Source: Alloacidobacterium sp035547425 (GTDB lineage Bacteria > Acidobacteriota > Terriglobia > Terriglobales > Acidobacteriaceae). From it: 64,000 nt of DNA. The position numbers were made by a program, and so were the translations under genes. Below are positions 7,533 to 16,274 of this stretch, piece by piece. The stretch covers positions 1-64,000 of the forward strand of contig DASZUU010000029.1 in assembly GCA_035547425.1 (NCBI GenBank), read 5' to 3'. The first letter of the stretch is position 1. Every line of letters begins with the position of its first letter. Under the pieces are notes generated by a model, which saw only the letters and a program-made list of their open reading frames with translations, was not told where the DNA came from and made no database searches.

Positions 7533-9023
7533 TTATTTTTCCTGGTAGTTAAGGTAGATCGGGTTGCCGAGCAGCACAAGCTTGCCGTTTTGAGTAATAA
7601 CATCCGGGCGCAGCCAGTGCTGCTTTCCATCTACCGTTAGAGTGAGTGCGATGTCCTGCGTATCTTGCGTGATTGGAGATGCCAGTGATGCGACTGGCTG
7701 GCCGTCGAGAACAAAGCGTAATTGCTGGCCGGCGCAGGCTTTGACGTGCGCTGATATGTGAATCGTTGAACCTGCAGGAGCCTGTAAAACATCGCCCATC
7801 ATTGCTTTGGCATTGCCACTCTCCGCTGAAACGTGAAACGCGCGATCGCGAGAAGCGCTGAGATCAATGAAGACGTGGCCTTTTCGGATGCCTTCAAGGA
7901 TGGAGCCGACAGATAAATTGTCCGCGTATACAACAGTAGTTGGGCTGCCAATGGCATTTTTGGCGTCAGCAGGCAGTAAAGCATTGTGATTATCGCTGCC
8001 TCCTATGGCAACAATGCGATAGCCCTGATTTAAGTAATTTTCCCAGAAGCTGACGCCAGAATATTTGCCTTCTTCCGCGCCTCCATTAATCGCTTCAATG
8101 GTCGTAATGAGGTGTGGATCGACCGTCTTATCCGGTGTCCAGCCGCACCCCATGCAAACTTCTCCAGTAGGCGCATTTGGATGATTGATAGAAAGAATGG
8201 CATGCGCGCGGCGAGCTTCTTCAAAGAGCGATTGTATTGTAGGCACAGTCGTGCCTACGCGAAAATCCACGAAATTTGTCGGCCCGAAAAGGTTGGCGTG
8301 CCCCCAGAATGTAGTGATTTCGCGGCCCGGAAGAAAAAGCAGCTTATCAAAGTATGGTTGCAACTCTCGCAGATCGTTGTAGTGCGATGTAGTGTTGTGG
8401 TCAGTGATAGCAATAAAATCGAGGCCCCGCGCGGCGGCAGCTTCGGCCGTGAGGAAAAGAGGGCAGGGAACTTTATGTCCACTCTGGCTCTGGCAACTAC
8501 CATCGCTATGTGCGGTGTGCATGTGCAGGTCGCCGCGAAACCACGCAGGACCCGTACGGAGGGGCGCGTCAGCGAACGATGTAATAGCATCCCGATCGTG
8601 GGTAAAGAAAATATCAGCTTCGTAATTGGAAATGACAAACGAGCGAATATTGGGAACGCCTATGATGAGTGTCCATTGTCCAGAGGGAAGTGGGCCGGGC
8701 AAATATGAGGGAGTTGCATTTGTAGTGCTTACAGTGAAGTGGTCTTTATTTCCTCCACTCCATCCGCGGAATCGTTCGGGATCGAGCAAGCCCAGATCGA
8801 GAGCGGTGTGTTGCTCCTTGCCTGTGTAATGAAATGTAACTGAGATGGATGCAATTCCCGGTGGCACTTTGAAAGGAGCCAGCACGTAAGAATTGTTCTG
8901 GCTTCCATGCACGCTTCCTTTGAGCACGATATCCGGTTTGAGGGCTTCCTGCGCATGAAGAAACAGCGATGCGGAAAGAATCAGAGAAAGTAACAGAAGA
9001 CGACGAACAATACGTGCAGCCAT
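7533..9023 (-). CDS. Exported PHP-domain metallohydrolase (CehA/McbA type)
   Basis: A 496-residue exported metallo-phosphoesterase or hydrolase. It has a signal peptide (ending about FLHAQ), an N-terminal beta-sandwich region to about 150, then the PHP metal centre: DLHMHTAHSDGS at 165-176, FIAITDHN at 203-210, further histidines in FWGHANLFG and SINHPN, and GSDNHN at 342-347. These match the CehA/McbA branch. The C-terminus (about 385-496) looks like an added beta domain. Natural substrate unknown. It is the first gene of a two-gene unit with the PLC-like enzyme. Confidence 0.85.
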   Translation of the reverse strand: MAARIVRRLLLLSLILSASLFLHAQEALKPDIVLKGSVHGSQNNSYVLAPFKVPPGIASISVTFHYTGKEQHTALDLGLLDPERFRGWSGGNKDHFTVSTTNATPSYLPGPLPSGQWTLIIGVPNIRSFVISNYEADIFFTHDRDAITSFADAPLRTGPAWFRGDLHMHTAHSDGSCQSQSGHKVPCPLFLTAEAAAARGLDFIAITDHNTTSHYNDLRELQPYFDKLLFLPGREITTFWGHANLFGPTNFVDFRVGTTVPTIQSLFEEARRAHAILSINHPNAPTGEVCMGCGWTPDKTVDPHLITTIEAINGGAEEGKYSGVSFWENYLNQGYRIVAIGGSDNHNALLPADAKNAIGSPTTVVYADNLSVGSILEGIRKGHVFIDLSASRDRAFHVSAESGNAKAMMGDVLQAPAGSTIHISAHVKACAGQQLRFVLDGQPVASLASPITQDTQDIALTLTVDGKQHWLRPDVITQNGKLVLLGNPIYLNYQEK

Positions 9024-9122
9024 GAAGAATTATTATCACCTGAGTGCTGATCGAGGCGATCGTGCCTCCCCGACCAGCTTAGGCTAGAAACTGCTATGTG
9101 CGGTGACAATTCTGCAAATACT

Positions 9123-10874
9123 TTATGAATGTGGCGAAGATGCCGGAGCCGTCGCATTCGGCTTTGCATCATCGTCATCCTCATTTTGCTCTTGCTGCGT
9201 CTGGTGTGGTGTTTCAAAAGGCTGTCTAATGCCTTTTTCAGCTGCTGCCTTTGTATCCGGCTGTCCATCGCGAACTGTGAGCGCAGTCTTATACTCCGCT
9301 ATCGCTTCGTCTCGCTCATCGCGGATATCGTGAATGCGTCCGAGATAGATATGCGACCAGGCAAGCAAACGCGGGTCTTTAGAGAGGCGAATCGTCTCGT
9401 TGAAGTTCTTTTCAGCGTCATCCATGCGCCCTTGCATGACGCTCGTGAGAGCCAGAATATAATCGGCGCGGCCAGGATCGGGCGTATGCTCTTTCAGCGC
9501 GGTTTCCGCTAACTGCTGCGCGCCCGCGGCATCTCCTTGATGCAATTTGGCCAGAGCCAGATCAAGGCCGTGCGGTGTGCGGCTGGGATGGCTGATCACG
9601 TCGCCGGAGCCTTCCTCGGCGAAATCTATATTTCGCGCTCGATGTACCTGCTGGTCAACATCCATGCCATAGACCATAGGCCCGATCGCTTCCTTAAGGC
9701 TGTCAGGTGAGTGCTCAAATGCAACGAGCTGATCATAGAAATATTGTGTGAGTACAAAACCGGCTTTCATGCTGCGATTCACTGCATTCTGCCGAATCGC
9801 AGCAATTTGTTGCAGCGAAGCATTGCGCTTTTGCGTCTCTCGCTCCAGATCGGCGCGTCGTACATCTCCAGGGATTTTGTATTCTGCAACACCGGTATCC
9901 ATGGTTCGTGCTTCGATTGCTCGAATCAGGCACTCGATTACCAAAGAAACGATATCGCTGCGATATTGAAATTCAAGGGGAGCGTCACGAACCGTCTTCA
10001 ATATCGGCAATAAACGGTCCATCGATGATGCACGAGAATACAGAAGAGGCTCGATGACATAGTGCAGGTAGGTGTGACGTGTCTCCTGCATGTGGATCGT
10101 TCCCTTGGACGGGGAAGCTACAACTACATAGTCCGGGCCATAAACGCGGGCATTGGTTTCTGCCGGAGAAAGCATAGGCTCAAGCACAACCAGAAAACGA
10201 ATGCCGCTGTATGTGCTTGCGGGCATCTTGAGATAAGCGTTTGTCTGCACAATCATTTGTGTAAGTGGATTGTGCAGTTCCTCAATCTGCTTTTCGTAAG
10301 CGGCATGGTTCGCGAGCCAAATCAGATGCAGTTGCGTTGCATTTACGAACGTGTGCAAGAGAGGAAGGATATCGTCTACCTGTGTCGAATCAGGAGGCAT
10401 ATCATCCTGATCGGCGCTGAGAGCCAACTCAGGCGGTGGCGTCAGATAAAGCGCGAGCGATATATACTGCGCCAGATCGCGACCTGCGTCCTCAGACAAG
10501 CGATGTTGATTGATATAAATACAAAGCTTATCGCGAGCATCACGCGCAGCTTCAGACTGCTGTGCCGCCTGGTTTACCTGATCGCGAATATGCGCTCGAA
10601 CCGGATCGGATTCTGTTAAGCCATTGTCATAACCGCAGGCATTGAGCGCAACTGCAATGTCAAATAGAGCCTCACTGGTTTGGAGACTGACGGTCGGCCC
10701 GGCTGGATCAATCAGTGCCGGCGGTTTCTCGGGCCGGGGAGGCTGCAGATTGGGCTGCTGCGTGGCTGGAAGTTTTGCAGCTTGCTGTGCTGTGACAGGT
10801 AAGGTAGCAAATAAAAGCAAAGCAGCTGTAACAGCAGCAAACGGGCGAAAATGAAGCACTTGGCGAAACGACAT
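9123..10874 (-). CDS. Exported tetratricopeptide-repeat protein
   Basis: I place the start at the ATG at 10874, which gives a normal signal peptide (FAAVTAALLLFATLPVTAQQ); a frame-consistent ATG at 10940 would put a polar leader in front of it. The 583-residue product has an all-helical central region of unknown family and about three TPR units near 470-560 (GDAAGAQQLAETALKEH; QGRMDDAEKNFNETIRL; RDERDEAIAEYKTAL). It ends in a low-complexity Gln/Asp/Ala/Pro tail. Probably a periplasmic scaffold; no enzymatic motif is recognised. Confidence 0.7.
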   Translation of the reverse strand: MSFRQVLHFRPFAAVTAALLLFATLPVTAQQAAKLPATQQPNLQPPRPEKPPALIDPAGPTVSLQTSEALFDIAVALNACGYDNGLTESDPVRAHIRDQVNQAAQQSEAARDARDKLCIYINQHRLSEDAGRDLAQYISLALYLTPPPELALSADQDDMPPDSTQVDDILPLLHTFVNATQLHLIWLANHAAYEKQIEELHNPLTQMIVQTNAYLKMPASTYSGIRFLVVLEPMLSPAETNARVYGPDYVVVASPSKGTIHMQETRHTYLHYVIEPLLYSRASSMDRLLPILKTVRDAPLEFQYRSDIVSLVIECLIRAIEARTMDTGVAEYKIPGDVRRADLERETQKRNASLQQIAAIRQNAVNRSMKAGFVLTQYFYDQLVAFEHSPDSLKEAIGPMVYGMDVDQQVHRARNIDFAEEGSGDVISHPSRTPHGLDLALAKLHQGDAAGAQQLAETALKEHTPDPGRADYILALTSVMQGRMDDAEKNFNETIRLSKDPRLLAWSHIYLGRIHDIRDERDEAIAEYKTALTVRDGQPDTKAAAEKGIRQPFETPHQTQQEQNEDDDDAKPNATAPASSPHS

Positions 10875-10940
10875 GGATTGGGAACTCTTTCCAAAGTGTA
10901 TTGAAGCGGATTCCGAAGGGTCAATCTCATATCCAGACAT

Positions 10941-10974
10941 AAAAAAGCGGCGGTTCCTGGTCAGAAACCGCCGC
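10941..10974 (-). terminator. Intrinsic terminator of the broken stress-protein gene
   Basis: On the minus strand a nine-base-pair stem (GCGGCGGTT with AACCGCCGC, nine-base loop) is followed by six T residues. It lies 26 bases past the stop at 11000 and overlaps the possible upstream start region of the TPR gene, supporting the downstream ATG chosen there. Confidence 0.85.
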
Positions 10975-10999
10975 AACCTTATGACTGCTCTCAAATAAT

Positions 11000-11883
11000 C
11001 TACGAGGCCTTGCGTCGGGCCGGGTCTGCTTGGGAAAGATAGCTCGTGTAAGGCTTGGATAGCTCTCCATAAATATGTACTCTGCCGTCAGGTATGTTTT
11101 CCGAAGGTAACGCATTGGTCGAGGCTTCATAGCGAATGCGGCCATTATTTAGGGTCAATACCCGCTCTGCATCATTCAGGCGATCGTTGGCGTTTACCGA
11201 TGCAATCGCGCCTCCTCTGCGTAAATCACTTACTAACGAATGAGCATGTTGTTGAGAAACGCCCATGCCGGAAAAAGCGCCTTCAAAAGCTGAACCCGAA
11301 TATGAATATTCATTGCTTTCAGGGTAGACGGCGAGATGGCCTTCTCCCGTTCCAAAATTCATGCTCGTCTTGTCTGCTATGCCTTCCCGTCGCTCGCTTC
11401 CAGCCTTCATCCCGAAAGTGCGTCTCAGTTTTTCCGTCCAGCTGTTTTCTTCCTGCGATTCATGAAAACTGCCCGTTGCCGGCAGAGGATTTTTCTGCGG
11501 GCTTTGTATCGTTTGTTCCTGAGTCATGCCTTCGAGGGATTTCTGAGCCTGGTATAGGACCGGGGCGCCCGGCTCCCTGGATAACGCTGCCTGAGCCTGG
11601 AGATAATCCTGCAGGTGTAACCGTACGAGTGTCAGAGGCGGGGCCGGAGCCGACCGTGTCGGAATCCATAGCCGAATGTACAGCATTGCTGCCTATCTCG
11701 CCCATATCCGATGCGTCTCGGACATTGGCAACTGTACTCGTCCCGCTGCGGAAAGCAGCGCCGATTTGCCGTATTTCAAATCTTTCCGCAAGCAAAATCA
11801 TCGATTGCACGCTGCGCATCGACTCCGTTTGAAAAGTAGGCAACTACGACGCCATTATTGTTAGTGCTCGTTTGTGAAATCAT
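11000..11883 (-). pseudogene. Frameshifted stress-protein-like gene (YflT-like N-terminus)
   Basis: Translation starts convincingly at the ATG at 11883 (GGAGG eight bases upstream). It gives NNNGVVVAYFSNGVDAQRAI, which resembles the start of general-stress YflT/GsiB-like domains, then stops after 35 codons. The protein clearly continues one frame over (LLAERFEIRQIGAAFRSG), runs through a Gly/Ser/Pro-rich linker, then shifts frame again to the C-terminal half ending at 11000 (GAFSGMGVSQQHAHSLVSD; RRGGAIASVNANDRLNDAER). Both shifts fall at a TTTT run, near 11797 and 11464, and removing one T at each restores a single frame of about 293 codons. It is either a pseudogene or two homopolymer sequence errors. 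Confidence 0.65.
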
Positions 11884-12049
11884 GAGCGGAACCTCCGCAT
11901 TGAAATCGTGCGAGCCCGGTGAAAGGCTTCTATACGGTACGATGCGCCCAGTTTTGACGAGGTATTTGGGAAAAAGATAAAAAGAGTACCTCTCTATAGG
12001 TTGTATGCGTTGCGATAAAGAAGGCTTCCTATATAATTCCAGTAGTGTT

Positions 12050-12142
12050 GGAGAGATGGCCGAGAGGCTGAAGGCGGCGGTTTGCTAAACCGTTATAGGG
12101 TCAAAAGCTCTATCGAGGGTTCGAATCCCTCTCTCTCCGCCA
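12050..12142 (+). tRNA. tRNA-Ser, anticodon GCT
   Basis: The acceptor stem is GGAGAGA with TCTCTCC, the anticodon loop TTGCTAA (anticodon GCT, reading AGC/AGU) and the variable arm is long. The T-arm is GAGGG-TTCGAAT-CCCTC, the discriminator base is G and CCA is encoded. It stands alone between the broken stress-protein gene and the TMEM175-like gene. Confidence 0.95.
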
Positions 12143-12178
12143 GAATTCTCCCAAATCTTCCCATAAATTAATTGCGAA

Positions 12179-12808
12179 TTACCTCATACTGCGATCCGGC
12201 GCGTATGTGCCGCCGTTTTCCCGATGCTTTACGCCTGCATCCGGAACCACCCATACGATGGTCACCATGGCATTCACTGAGAGTGAAAGCCATGGCTTAT
12301 AAAATGCCAGCACCAGCGATACGAGATAAATGGCGAGACTTAAACCATGCTTTCTCAACTCCGTACGGTCTGTGCCGCGCAGTGATCCTGCATACCATTG
12401 CCGTCGCATCACAGCCCATCGTAGAAAGAAAAAAGCGAGGGCGGAAGCTAGCGCGGCCGATTCGTACAAAATAGTGGCGAACGTGCTGAATTGTTTCTCA
12501 TCCAAATAACTAACAAAATAGGGAATTAAAGAAAGTACAAAAAGAAAGCCTAGATTAGCCCACAGCACGCGATAGTCCACACTTTCGGTTCGGCGGAGTA
12601 GTTCATGGTGATTGATCCAATAAATGCCGACCATGAGAAAACTCAATAAATAAACGGCCAATCGCGGAGCTACCGACCATAATCCAGCCCAGCCATCATC
12701 ATGCGGTACGTGCAATTCGAGCACCATGATCGTGATGATGACGGCGATAACGCCGTCTGAGAATGCTTCGAGCCGCGACGAGCTCATTGTGGAATTATTT
12801 TCAGACAT
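12179..12808 (-). CDS. TMEM175-family (DUF1211) potassium channel-like protein
   Basis: A 209-residue integral membrane protein with the hallmark FSDGVIAVI motif at residues 16-24 of the first helix. Five further hydrophobic helices follow, including a second conserved NHHELLRR region after helix 3. Bacterial TMEM175 homologues form weakly potassium-selective tetrameric channels. The length matches bacterial single-repeat members. No operon partner is evident; it is 51 bases downstream of hemY on the same strand, so read-through is possible. Confidence 0.85.
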   Translation of the reverse strand: MSENNSTMSSSRLEAFSDGVIAVIITIMVLELHVPHDDGWAGLWSVAPRLAVYLLSFLMVGIYWINHHELLRRTESVDYRVLWANLGFLFVLSLIPYFVSYLDEKQFSTFATILYESAALASALAFFFLRWAVMRRQWYAGSLRGTDRTELRKHGLSLAIYLVSLVLAFYKPWLSLSVNAMVTIVWVVPDAGVKHRENGGTYAPDRSMR

Positions 12809-12859
12809 AAGTGTGGTACCTCTTCATTTTGTAGCAGGAACAAAGAAGAGCTGTCGGCG

Positions 12860-14245
12860 TTAAGCGCCAGCGATTTGGCGGGCGGCGTCTCGGCCCTGTT
12901 TTACAAGATCCGGCAGCCCAACGCCATAATAAGCATTGCCAATCAAAGAAAGTCCGGGCAACGCTCGTACGCGCTCTTCCAGTTCCACCATTTTCTCCAG
13001 ATGGCCAATTTCATACTGCGGCAGAGAACGTGGCCATCTGCGAATCACTGTAAACGATGGGTCCGGCAAAGAACCAAGCAGGATGGAAAGCTGTCGCTGT
13101 GCCAGGGCTTCGACTTCCTCATCGGAGGCATCCAGCAATTGCGGAGCATCCTCTCCGCCGAAAAATGCCCGCAGCAATTTTGCTCCTTCCGGAGCGCGAT
13201 GTAGGAATTTCTGGTCCACGAAAGTACAAGCTAGAAGCTGCGGATCGGGAGATTCACGCAGCTTTTGTGGCACCAGGAAGCCGAAGCCTGGCGGAATCTT
13301 TATCTCCGGCTCGAGTCCCGCCTCAAATGCAAGCGCAATAACAATCGCCGAGGACGCATCCATGGAGAGCAGCGAATCATATGCAGGGTCAAGTGGGGCA
13401 AGCAGCTTACGTGTTACATCAGCAGGAGCCGCCAGAATAACAGCGTCAAATATCATAATCGTATCTGCAGCTGCTATTTGCCAGGCTTTTTCATTTCGGC
13501 TTATCCCATGAACGGTTCGATGCAATTGAACTGAGCCGGCAGGAAGGGCAAGAGCCATACGATCCACCAATGTTTGCAGTCCGGATTTCAGGGTTGTAAA
13601 CACAGATGGACGATTGTCCCCACCGCGCTTTCCACTCTGCAATGCTGTAATCAGGCTGCCATATTCGCGCTCCATTTTTACGAATGCAGGCATTACGGCA
13701 CGAGCGCTCAGGCGATCGATATCTCCTCCGAAAACTCCTGCCAGCAAAGGGCCTGCGATTGTTCGGGCAACTTCGTCCCCAAAATGTCGCCGCACAAAAC
13801 TGGCGACGGATTCGTCATTTGCAGGGATAGAAGCTTTGAGTTCTTCGGCGCGCTCTTCTTCAAGCCTGTAAGCCTGTTTCGCTGCCTCAGTAAAGAGCGA
13901 AGAAATGAGCAGCGGTTCCCATCGAGTGGGCACCATCATCCGCATGCCGTCCGGCATGGCTATAAGGTTGTTGTCCTGAACAATATATGTGCGGCGTTGA
14001 TCATCATTGGATGAAATGATCTCGTCTTCAAGCCCAAGCTCGATCGCCAGATCGCGCGCCCACGGTTTTTCCGTTACCCATGAGTCAGGTCCGCACTCGA
14101 CGACAAATCCATTGCGCCGAATGGTCTCCACAATTCCGCCAAGTCGTCCTGAGGCCTCGTATAACGTAAAGTCCACGCCTCTATGCGTCAGTTCATATGC
14201 GGCAGATACGCCTGCAATGCCGCCGCCAATGATTGCAATCTTCAT
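12860..14245 (-). CDS. hemY: Protoporphyrinogen/coproporphyrinogen III oxidase (HemY type)
   Basis: A 461-residue FAD enzyme catalysing the six-electron oxidation of the tetrapyrrole near the end of haem synthesis. The N-terminal dinucleotide-binding motif IIGGGIAGVSAAYEL is followed by LGGIVETI and CGPDSWVTEKPWA; the C-terminal flavin segment GLSLIGNAYYGVGLPDLVKQG is also typical. The length is normal. The ATG overlaps the hemH stop by four bases (ATGA), giving a hemE-hemH-hemY operon. Whether the substrate is copro- or protoporphyrinogen cannot be decided without knowing if the genome has hemQ. Confidence 0.92.
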   Translation of the reverse strand: MKIAIIGGGIAGVSAAYELTHRGVDFTLYEASGRLGGIVETIRRNGFVVECGPDSWVTEKPWARDLAIELGLEDEIISSNDDQRRTYIVQDNNLIAMPDGMRMMVPTRWEPLLISSLFTEAAKQAYRLEEERAEELKASIPANDESVASFVRRHFGDEVARTIAGPLLAGVFGGDIDRLSARAVMPAFVKMEREYGSLITALQSGKRGGDNRPSVFTTLKSGLQTLVDRMALALPAGSVQLHRTVHGISRNEKAWQIAAADTIMIFDAVILAAPADVTRKLLAPLDPAYDSLLSMDASSAIVIALAFEAGLEPEIKIPPGFGFLVPQKLRESPDPQLLACTFVDQKFLHRAPEGAKLLRAFFGGEDAPQLLDASDEEVEALAQRQLSILLGSLPDPSFTVIRRWPRSLPQYEIGHLEKMVELEERVRALPGLSLIGNAYYGVGLPDLVKQGRDAARQIAGA

Positions 14246-15168
14246 GACGAAGCAAGAAGCGCTAGTCTGCGGCGTGAAATATCAGCAAGCGCCGCAATCA
14301 GCAGAGGAGAGCTATTCAGCGAACGAGGCCGTTCCACGCGCATGCCGAGATTCCTGCCGAGTTCCCGGAAGGCAATATCGATGTCATAGAGAATTTCGAC
14401 ATGATCGCAAAGAAACCCGATGGGATCGATAATGACTGCCGGGTGTCCTTCACGATGCAGTGTCGTCAGCGTATCCTCTACTGTCGGTCCTATCCATGGG
14501 CCTCCAGACATGCCCTGACTTTGAAATGCGAATCGCCAGTTCACTAATCCCGGCACACAGTCAGCAACATCTTGCGCAGTTCGTTTTGCTTCTTCGGCAT
14601 ACGGGTCTGCCGGCTCATCGCCATGTGCTTCCACTGTACGTTGCGGAACGCTATGAGCTGTAAAGAGAACAGGCACTTGTTCACCCATTTCATTGCAAAG
14701 ATTGTGCCACAAAGGTCTCAGCCTCTCTGCGAAAGCTTCTGCAAGCAGCGGGTGGTCTGCCCATCCTTCCACAAAGTCGATGCGCAATTTTTCACCTGCC
14801 GCAGCCATCACAGCACGCTTGTAAAGCCCAACACTGGTGCGCGAATTTTGGGGCGCCAGGCAAATTACGACAGCCGTGGAGATGCCGTCGTCGATCATGC
14901 GCTGTACTGTGTCCCCTATGTAGGGTTTCCAGTTGCGCATGCCCACATATACCGGAACATCCAGTTCTGCAGCTAGTAATCGTCCTTGCTCAAGAGTCAA
15001 TCGCGTGAGCGGGCTTGAGCCAATGAGCGAATACCGATGGCGAATTTCTTCGATCACCGTTTCAGGCATAGGCCGTCCGCCTGTTACATTGCTCAGGTAT
15101 TCAGGAATCTCATCAAGAGAATCCGGGGTTCCATGTGCCAGCAACAGCACCGCGAACTTTTCAGCCAT
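14242..15168 (-). CDS. hemH: Ferrochelatase
   Basis: A 308-residue ferrochelatase that inserts Fe2+ into the porphyrin ring. Recognisable segments are LLAHGTPDSLDEIPEYL, VYVGMRNWKPYIGDTVQ, the catalytic-histidine region LFTAHSVPQRT, the WRFAFQSQGMSGGPWIGP segment and the glutamate motif CDHVEILYDID. There is no C-terminal membrane or Fe-S extension. The start overlaps hemE by eight bases and the stop overlaps hemY, so the three late haem genes are tightly coupled. In organisms using the coproporphyrin route this enzyme acts on coproporphyrin III; the local sequence does not settle which applies. Confidence 0.94.
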   Translation of the reverse strand: MAEKFAVLLLAHGTPDSLDEIPEYLSNVTGGRPMPETVIEEIRHRYSLIGSSPLTRLTLEQGRLLAAELDVPVYVGMRNWKPYIGDTVQRMIDDGISTAVVICLAPQNSRTSVGLYKRAVMAAAGEKLRIDFVEGWADHPLLAEAFAERLRPLWHNLCNEMGEQVPVLFTAHSVPQRTVEAHGDEPADPYAEEAKRTAQDVADCVPGLVNWRFAFQSQGMSGGPWIGPTVEDTLTTLHREGHPAVIIDPIGFLCDHVEILYDIDIAFRELGRNLGMRVERPRSLNSSPLLIAALADISRRRLALLASS

Positions 15169-16267
15169 GGCTCACCTGTGTAGAAAATTCGCGCACAAAT
15201 TTCACCACATGCTGCACGTTCTCCACCGGAGTGCCTGGCACAATGCCATGGCCAAGATTGAAGATATGCCCCGGGCGTCCGGCGGCCTGGGCCAGAATTT
15301 GCCTTACGCGCTTCTGAATCAGCTCTGGTTCGGCAAAGAGAGTGATGGGGTCAAGGTTTCCCTGAACTGCGCACGCATAATCAAGTTCGCGCCATGTTTC
15401 ACCGAGCGGCGTGCGCCAATCCAGGCCAAGAACATCGGCTCCTGTTTCTCGCATTGCGGGGAGCAGACTGGCCGTCTCCACTCCAAAATAAATCACGGGA
15501 ACACCAAGCGCCTGCACCTCGCGCACCAAAGTTTTCGTAATGGGCAGCACAAACTCGCGATAATCTTCAATGCTCAACACGCCAACCCAGCTGTCGAAAA
15601 TCTGAATCACATCTGCGCCCGCATCCACCTGTTGCTTTACGTAAGCGAGCAGGACAGAGGCAAGCTTTTCCAGCAGCATCTTCCAGGTATCCGGCTGGCG
15701 GTACATCATGGTTTTCGCGGCAATATAATTACGCGAACTGCCGCCTTCAATCATGTAGCTGGCCAGCGTAAATGGCGCGCCGCAAAAGCCAATGATCCCG
15801 ACGCAATCTTTAAAATGCGTTGCGACCTTGGCGATGGCTTCAGCAACATAGTTCAGCTCTGAAACGCGATCCGTGCGCAGACGGGCTATATCATCCATGC
15901 TGCGCAATGGATGATGCACGACGGGGCCTTCGCCGGCCAGAAACTCAAAGTCAAGACCCATCGGTTGCAGAGGTAAGAGCAGGTCAGCGAAGATAATCGC
16001 CGCATCCACATCCAGCTTTTCTGCGGCCGTAATCGTCACTTCTGCCGCGAGACTTGGATTCTTGCAAATCTCCAGCAGTGTGTGGTGTTTCCTGACGGCC
16101 TGGTATTCAGGCATGTATCGGCCGGCCTGGCGCAGAAACCATACAGGTGTGCGATCAACAGGCTTGCGCAGGCACGCGCGTATAAAACGCGTACCCGGAG
16201 CAAGCACATCTGTTTGTATATTTTGAAGGTCTTCTGTCATCGAAGAGATCACCCTTGAGGGTAACAT
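15161..16267 (-). CDS. hemE: Uroporphyrinogen decarboxylase
   Basis: A roughly 360-residue HemE that converts uroporphyrinogen III to coproporphyrinogen III. Signature RTPVWFLRQAGRYMPEY, the following ICKNPSLAAEVT, the active-site aspartate region IIFADLLLPLQPMGLDFEF and GFCGAPFTLASYMIEGG are all intact, as is FNLGHGIVPGTPVENV near the end. The start is uncertain: ATG 16267 gives 368 residues and the in-frame ATG 16240 gives 359, and neither has a strong ribosome-binding site. It is the first gene of the haem operon and lies seven bases after the S9 peptidase stop, so that peptidase may share the transcript. Confidence 0.95.
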   Translation of the reverse strand: MLPSRVISSMTEDLQNIQTDVLAPGTRFIRACLRKPVDRTPVWFLRQAGRYMPEYQAVRKHHTLLEICKNPSLAAEVTITAAEKLDVDAAIIFADLLLPLQPMGLDFEFLAGEGPVVHHPLRSMDDIARLRTDRVSELNYVAEAIAKVATHFKDCVGIIGFCGAPFTLASYMIEGGSSRNYIAAKTMMYRQPDTWKMLLEKLASVLLAYVKQQVDAGADVIQIFDSWVGVLSIEDYREFVLPITKTLVREVQALGVPVIYFGVETASLLPAMRETGADVLGLDWRTPLGETWRELDYACAVQGNLDPITLFAEPELIQKRVRQILAQAAGRPGHIFNLGHGIVPGTPVENVQHVVKFVREFSTQVSHG

Positions 16268-16274
16268 CTCGCCG

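Noticed and set aside
10062..10619. Plus-strand open frame of 185 codons
   Set aside because: Antisense to the TPR gene, with no recognisable domain or start signal.
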